DNA from: Petrosia ficiformis
Lineage: Eukaryota > Porifera > Demospongiae > Haplosclerida > Petrosiidae
Length of the DNA stretch: 64,000 bases
Direction of reading: 5' to 3'
Assembly (NCBI GenBank): GCA_947044365.1
Contig: OX345637.1
Coordinates: 5,008,501-5,072,500, forward strand
Made by a program: the position numbers and the translations under genes. The notes under the pieces were generated by a model, which saw only the letters and a list, made by a program, of their open reading frames with translations, made no database searches and was not told the DNA's origin. Below are positions 58,583 through 64,000 of this stretch, in pieces (the stretch's first letter is position 1; the number at the start of each line of letters is the position of its first letter).

Positions 58583-59815
58583 ATGGATAAAACAATGCTG
58601 ATATCTATTTTGTTCATCATTGAACTATCAACAGCTGCCGTCATTAAAGGTTAGAATTTTCCATTACATACGTGTAGCAATTCTCGATAAGATGATAGAT
58701 ACGTAATACAGGAAGAGCAAATAAATTTCAAAAATAAATACATTATTAAAAAATTGCATATTAATAAGTTGTGTATTCATTGTCGCTACATGTATAGACA
58801 TTTTTCCCTCTGCATGTACTATACACTCACAACACTGAACACATAATATTATGTATATCCCATTTAAATATTGAATATACATATGTACGTACATGTATGC
58901 ATATGTATATCACATTTGAATATACATGTATGTATTTATATCAAAGGAATATACATGTATTATATCAAAGGAATATAAATGTATGTATATACATCAAAGG
59001 AATATACATGCATGTACATATATATCACAAAGAAATATACATGTATGTACATATCACATTTGAAGACACACATATGTATATTATGTATATCACATAACAT
59101 TACAGGTCCATTAAATGATGATGATGATGTGACTAAACGTGATGTATCAACCACTTCTATTACAAATTTGAATAAAACAGATCCAGCTATAACGATCAAA
59201 ACACACTGCAGTGACATCCCAGCTGTGCGAGATGGTCGCGATGGTCGTGATGGTCTTGATGGTTTGCAAGGGCTAGTTGGAGAGAAAGGGGATACTGGAC
59301 TAGCAGGGCCACCTGGACCGAAAGGAGATCAAGGACTACAGGGACCTCCTGGACTATCAACTGGAGGAGCTATTTATACATGATGGGGAAGAACGACATG
59401 TCCAGAGACTCCAGGAACAGAACTAGTGTATGAGGGACTGGCTGGTGGAAGTTATGCAGGTCATAGTGGTGGAGCTAATTATCTTTGTCTTCCTAAGAAA
59501 CCTGAATACCTTACAAATGGAATTCCTCCATATGTTAGTTATCTCTAGGGAGCAGAATATCAAGAAACTATTGCATTATCAACCGTATATAATTATAATG
59601 TTCCTTGCTCTATTTGCTAAGTTGATAGGCGAGCTTCCAAATTAATGATTCCAGCCAAGATAACATGTCCAGCATCATGGACACTGGAATATGCTGGTTA
59701 CCTTATGGCAGAATATTACAATCATAAAAATAATGTGGTCTATGAATGTGTTGACAAGGATGCTGAAGCTGTACCTGGTAGCGGTGCTAGTATTGATGTA
59801 AATTTATGTAAATCT
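58583..59815 (+). pseudogene. Short-chain collagen pseudogene E
   Basis: Exon 1 (58583..58649, MDKTMLISILFIIELSTA) and exon 2 from 59106 are intact through KRDVST and 14 Gly-X-Y triplets. Then CGA is TGA at 59381-59383 (TATACATGATGGGG). Later TATGGA becomes TAGGGA near 59547 and TATGTT becomes TAAGTT near 59619. The 3' end is replaced after ATTGATGTAAA (about 59805), so the last cysteines are missing. The intron is longer than in other copies (about 456 bp) because of an ATACATGTATGTAT microsatellite. Confidence 0.9.
58870..59100. repeat. ATACATGTATGTA-type microsatellite in the intron of locus E
   Basis: Repeats of TATCAAAGGAATATACATGT and CACATTTGAA-TATACATG, about 25-35 bp per unit. Confidence 0.75.
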
Positions 59816-59889
59816 TATATATGCGTTTTTCAAAGATTAATAATTATTAAGTTAACAATGATTATAATACCAGTATTAGTGTATTGAGG

Positions 59890-61030
59890 AGTTGCAAATT
59901 TGCCAGACAGAGGCTGGAAATACTTTCTAAGAGTGATTTCTCACTACCATTTCTTTTTTAATAGCTGTAAAATGAGTGCACATGTGTCATAGTAATTTTG
60001 CAATAGTGGACATAGCATACCGTAAGCATGTTTTAATTCCTAATTTAAAGTACATGTATGTAACCTAGTCAGAGCTTGCATAATTCGTATAAATAAAATC
60101 CTCACATACGAAACTACTCCTAGGGTATGTTACTTGTTGTATAAACATTAATGAAGAAATTCATCGAATGCAAGTAGAGGTTTGCTAATAATCAGCGGAA
60201 AAATCAGATCAATGTCAATATTTGGAGTATCAGGTTTGAACTGTATCAGTAAATTTATGTACATACGTAGCATAATAAATACAGATGCATGTGACACAGT
60301 AAGTTTTTAACTGCCACAAAAAGTAAACCAAAATGATGAAATGTCAGTGTTTATTCAACAAAATGTTTTGGTATGTGAAATAGTCAAAATTAATATTAAA
60401 ATAAAGTGTGCTACTAATAGTATAACTTAGAAAAAACAAAAAGTATTGTAACACTGAGTACATAATTCCGTTATGTAATAATTTATGTGAGTGATGCACA
60501 GATCAATAATTATCAGGGTAGCTGGTAAGGTTACTCAGTGCTTATCACTATTGATAAAAATTCGCAATACACAAAAAGTCTCGAGTTCTATGCATCTGCT
60601 GAGATTCGTGATGTACCAATAATTGGATCGGAAATTGGTATTGGTCATAATTGGCCATTATTTTTAGTATCAGTATTGGTTACTTTTGAGTGATATAACC
60701 AATATTGTAACTTTTGAGTGATATAACTAATATTGTAACTTTTGAGTGATATAACTAATATTGTAATAATAATGTCATTTCTTATCATTCTATAGCCTTT
60801 TTGATACCCAAAAGTACTGAAAAAATGCTTATTTTATTGAAAGAAGGTACAGTCATGTAATATTGGAGTGGTATCAGTCATATGTAGGTTTATAACTGAA
60901 CTCAATATCATTAACATTCTATCAGTGTATCACTAGTTTACATGCTATACTCTGACAAAGATACAACTAACTATTCTGCTATAATTGTACATGTACATCC
61001 ATAAGGATTAACAAGTCACAATGATTTGAG
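59890..61030. other. Spacer downstream of collagen E
   Basis: AT-rich, no exon recognised. Three tandem copies of a 29-bp unit (TTTTGAGTGATATAAC(C/T)AAT) lie at 60685-60775, next to a TTGGTATTGG-rich segment. Confidence 0.55.
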
Positions 61031-61034
61031 TTCA

Positions 61035-61105
61035 TTATTACTCTCGCCGCGTAGCGTAGGCGGAAGGGTACGGTAATCGTTTTGTCTGTGTGTCTGTGTG
61101 TCTGT

Positions 61106-61147
<42 letters not shown>

Positions 61148-61620
61148 GCAATTTTTCTGGAAAAATAAAAACATTGACATTTCAAAAGGGGTACTGGTAG
61201 ACTTCAAATTATACAAGGAAAAAAAATAACGTAGGAATTCTTCTTAAACCTTTCGGTTATAAAGTTATCACAATGTTTATAACTCACGGTTACTGTTTCC
61301 AGACTTGAGAAGACTCGTGGAGGCATCTGAACACATCAAAACATAACTACTCCTGTATCATGACTATCGCTAGCAAAGCACTACATAAAAGCAAACAGAA
61401 TTTGGGTAGTGGTTGCTACAACATCGAGTACTGGCTCCAAGCATTCTCCATTACTTTCAAACTCCGCCTATTTCAATTTTTCAAAGTCATGTGCTGTGCA
61501 CGTTACTTGAAAGTCAGCAGTTTTGAGGACCTGTCTATGCTGTCTTTGTGGAATATTTCACAAGACGAATTGAGGATCTTTCTTTCTTCTTTCAGATAAT
61601 ACAGAGACTAAAATGTAAGA
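61035..61620 (+). repeat. Dispersed element E, copy 3
   Basis: Starts CTCGCCGCGTAGCGTAGGCG, then (TGTGTGTC)n/(TG)n at 61083-61143, AAAACATTGACATTTCAAAA, TTTCCAGACTTGAGAAGACT and a segment readable as LSLAK...VVVATTS. The copy at 63385 is >90% similar by eye in its first 250 bp. Confidence 0.8.
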
Positions 61621-61687
61621 CTTATAGTATAGACAAGGAAGAGACTAGTATAATCGTAATAAGTAGTGACATGTTAGTTTATATAAT

Positions 61688-61691
61688 TTAC

Positions 61692-61775
<84 letters not shown>
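61688..61775. repeat. (TA)n microsatellite, about 40 units
   Basis: Uninterrupted AT/TA run of about 85 bp. Confidence 0.98.
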
Positions 61776-62820
61776 ATATCTATTATAATATTATTATAAA
61801 AACTAACATGCCAGTACGGTTTTATAACTTAATATGTTTCATACACAAACTAAACAATCTGAAGTAAACATTCTCATTATTATATGACCATACAAACGAG
61901 CAATGATAATTATAATCTTTTGGCATATTATATTTCGAAATTATAGTTTGTATTACCTTGCCACGTAGGCGAGGGTCCCGTCCCGACGGCTCTTTATTAT
62001 AGTTATTGAATCACTAATCCAAACACAATAGACAAGTAACTTACAGGTAAGTACTTTACATGAAGTAATTTGATTGGTCAATTCAATGAATACATATAAT
62101 TAACAAGTCACAATGATTTGAGTTCATTACTGTATATAATGTTATTGAATCACTAATCCAAACACAATAGATAAGTAACATACAGGTAAGTACTTTTACA
62201 TAAAGTAATTTGATCGGTCAATTCAATCAATACCTGTAATTAAGTCACATAAATACTGGTCTATTTAACTGACCATTATGAATACTTATGAAGGACGTGT
62301 ATAACAACAGAATAATTTTATCTTTGTTAGAGTAATCTGATTAGTTATGGTACAAGTATTGCTGGATATAATTAAAAATTGACTTGACATAAAGCAATCT
62401 GATTGGTCAATTTAACCATGGCATGATGTACACAATACTATAATATAGTAACTAGTAAAGTCTTCAGCTATTTCAAACTTTGTACTATTAACAAGAGACA
62501 CAACCCATATTCCAATAGTCTAATTTATTATTCAAATTTTGGTTTTCCCTTCCCAAGTATCTAAAATAACTCTACCAAAATGTAATTATTATTTTAGGAT
62601 TACAATCTCACCACAAATCATCTCAATTCCTACTTTATTGAGCTCAGTTCCTCCCCTTCTCTTTTTACAATCAATAAAGGTATCACATCCAGTGAACTCA
62701 TGCCTTACAAATGAAACATCATAGCTATTTCAATATGAACCCTTTTATATAACTGCTCCTCCTCAGGCCTATGTCCCCATTATCTCAATCCTTACAACAG
62801 AGACAAGCAGTAACAAATGT
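61776..62820. other. Spacer upstream of collagen F
   Basis: Includes a ~90-bp duplication (AATCACTAATCCAAACACAA, 62008 and 62149). GTAGGCGAGGGTCCCG at 61966 is shared in inverted form with 32994. The distal collagen upstream block starts about 62540. No exon. Confidence 0.55.
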
Positions 62821-62821
62821 T

Positions 62822-62845
62822 GTAAACAGGTTTGGAGTATATAAA
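62822..62845 (+). promoter_or_regulatory. Forkhead-type site plus TATA box, collagen locus F
   Basis: GTAAACA at 62822 and TATATAAA at 62838, spacing 9 bp. Confidence 0.6.
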
Positions 62846-62955
62846 CCAACCAGGTCCAATTAGAAGATCAGTATTTCAAGACAAACACATGTAAATCAAG
62901 AAGTATCCAATACCTCAACTTTGTCGTGAAAAGAAATTCAAGAAGGACATTGACT

Positions 62956-63305
62956 ATGAAGAAAACAATGTTGATCATAGTACTACTGATAACAATTGAA
63001 GTATCAAGAGCTGCTATAATTAAAGGTTAGAATCTTAACAGTGCATGATATGTTCTAGCATCATGGTTTCACATGTGCTGAACATGCAATCACAAAAAAT
63101 ATATGTAATATTTATTAACCATGAAATCACAGGTCCATTTTCGAGTGATTCCAATGTGATTAAACGTGATGTCTCTGATACTTCTGTGTTGATAAGGATG
63201 CTGAATCTGTACCTGGTAGTGTTACTAACATTAACAGTGCATTATTTTATCACACTATTGCTATATCACAACAGAAATAATTACATGTGTTATGTGTACT
63301 AAGTG
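62956..63305 (+). pseudogene. Short-chain collagen pseudogene F (internally deleted)
   Basis: Exon 1 (62956..63025, MKKTMLIIVLLITIEVSRA) and the exon 2 start (63133, KRDVSDTS) are intact. About 550-600 bp are then missing: sequence jumps from GATACTTCT to GTGTTGATAAGGATGCTGAA, removing the helix and most of the cysteine domain and shifting frame. A second deletion removes the CTGLPCPPYV codons before ACAACAGAAATAATTACATG. It ends TACTAAGTGA like its siblings. Confidence 0.9.
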
Positions 63306-63384
63306 ATGTACATATACATATGTCTTAATGTGTTGATGCTCTTACACATACATATACATGGACATTAGAACACTACTATAATAA

Positions 63385-63960
63385 TTACCCTCGCCGCGTA
63401 GCGTAGGCGGAAGGGTACGGTAATCGTTTTGTCTGTGTGTCTGTGTGTCTGTGTGTCTGTGTTTCTGTGTGTCTGTGTGTGTGTGTGTTAGCAATTTTTC
63501 TTGAAAAATAAAAACATTGACATTTCAAAAGGGGTACTGATAGACTTCAAATTATACAAGGAAAAAAAATAACGTAGGAATTCTTCTTAAACCTTTTGGT
63601 TCTAAAGTTATGACAATTTTTATAACTCACAGTTATTGTTTCACCACTTTAAGATGAAACGAGGGCAATAACGAGAGAAAATATGGACACACGAAACACA
63701 AGTGGTCCTCTTGCATGGCTGTCGCTAGCCAAGAAACGCTTCAAACCCAAAACAATCGATGTTATGGTTGCTACTACATCACCATTGATGCAAGATAGTA
63801 GAGAGCTACCTAGCTCCGGCTCCACCTACAGGTATGACGTACGTACGTACGTCCATGCAGCGTCATGTACTAAACACGTGATCCAGGTGATTCAAATTCA
63901 ATACGTTTTCACACGTTGGAGGTAGACTTGAGAACGTCTTCGAAGGAAAACAGAGAATAA
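63385..63960 (+). repeat. Dispersed element E, copy 4
   Basis: Starts CTCGCCGCGTAGCGTAGGCG followed by (TGTGTGTC)n and the same body as 61035-61300. The later part contains LSLAKKRFKPK...VMVATTS in one frame, similar to copy 3. The downstream (ACGT)n at 63839-63850 is specific to this copy. Confidence 0.8.
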
Positions 63961-63967
63961 GATGTAA

Positions 63968-63991
63968 GATATATATATATATATATATATT
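63968..63991. repeat. (TA)n microsatellite at the window end
   Basis: A 24-bp TA run. Confidence 0.95.
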
Positions 63992-64000
63992 AGTTTTTTT

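Noticed and set aside
61360..61599. 79-codon frame on the plus strand
   Set aside because: It lies in dispersed element E. A different frame is the one shared between copies, so this frame is not under coding constraint.
1..64000. Bacterial or viral insertion
   Set aside because: No operon structure, ribosome-binding sites, phage, retroviral or reverse-transcriptase motifs were seen on either strand.

Overview
This is a 64 kb stretch of AT-rich, intron-rich animal genomic DNA. The best guess is a demosponge of the Amphimedon type. That is an inference from two things: a tandem family of sponge/cnidarian-style short-chain collagens (short Gly-X-Y helix plus a 10-cysteine C-terminal domain), and compact genes with small exons separated by roughly 50 bp to 3 kb introns full of short inverted-repeat elements. 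I see no bacterial operons, rRNA genes or CRISPR.

Layout. (1) 51-1999, minus strand: a complete three-exon gene for a 171-residue secreted cysteine-rich protein that I do not recognise. (2) 2928-14859, minus strand: a 13-exon, 500-residue homologue of NUSAP1 (nucleolar and spindle-associated protein). It is supported by the N-terminal SAP-like helix, the MESI..-YERKK motif and a KEN box. Its introns hold a ~2 kb array of ~79-bp repeats, a tRNA-derived SINE and a very high density of the palindrome TACATGTA. (3) 16736-46850, minus strand: at least 47 exons, about 1,950 codons, of a VPS13-family bridge-type lipid transfer protein. The adaptor-binding region, the ATG2-like C-terminal region and a PH-like tail are present. 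The N-terminal chorein part is absent from the window. (4) 48.4-63.3 kb, plus strand: a cluster of seven short-chain collagen loci, two intact (50470-51557 and 55572-56647) and five decayed to different degrees. Most loci keep the same short promoter, a forkhead-type GTAAACA followed 9 bp later by TATATAAA. (5) The rest is dispersed repeats: at least eight families of short inverted-repeat (MITE-like) elements, four tRNA-like sequences, and several simple-sequence arrays.

How the parts relate. The three minus-strand genes are unrelated in function: secretion, mitotic spindle, and inter-organelle lipid transport. The collagen cluster is a birth-and-death family; one subfamily is alive and the other is dead in every copy. 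The most unusual structural signal is in the VPS13-like gene. At several exons a tandem duplication spans the exon/intron boundary, so adjacent introns carry copies of splice acceptors or donors with pieces of exon.

Limits. Exon borders were read by eye from GT/AG signals and reading-phase continuity. Reading phase closes exactly through all 13 NUSAP1 exons, all three exons of the first gene, and 47 consecutive VPS13 exons, which makes those models strong. The last VPS13 exon and some repeat borders are approximate.
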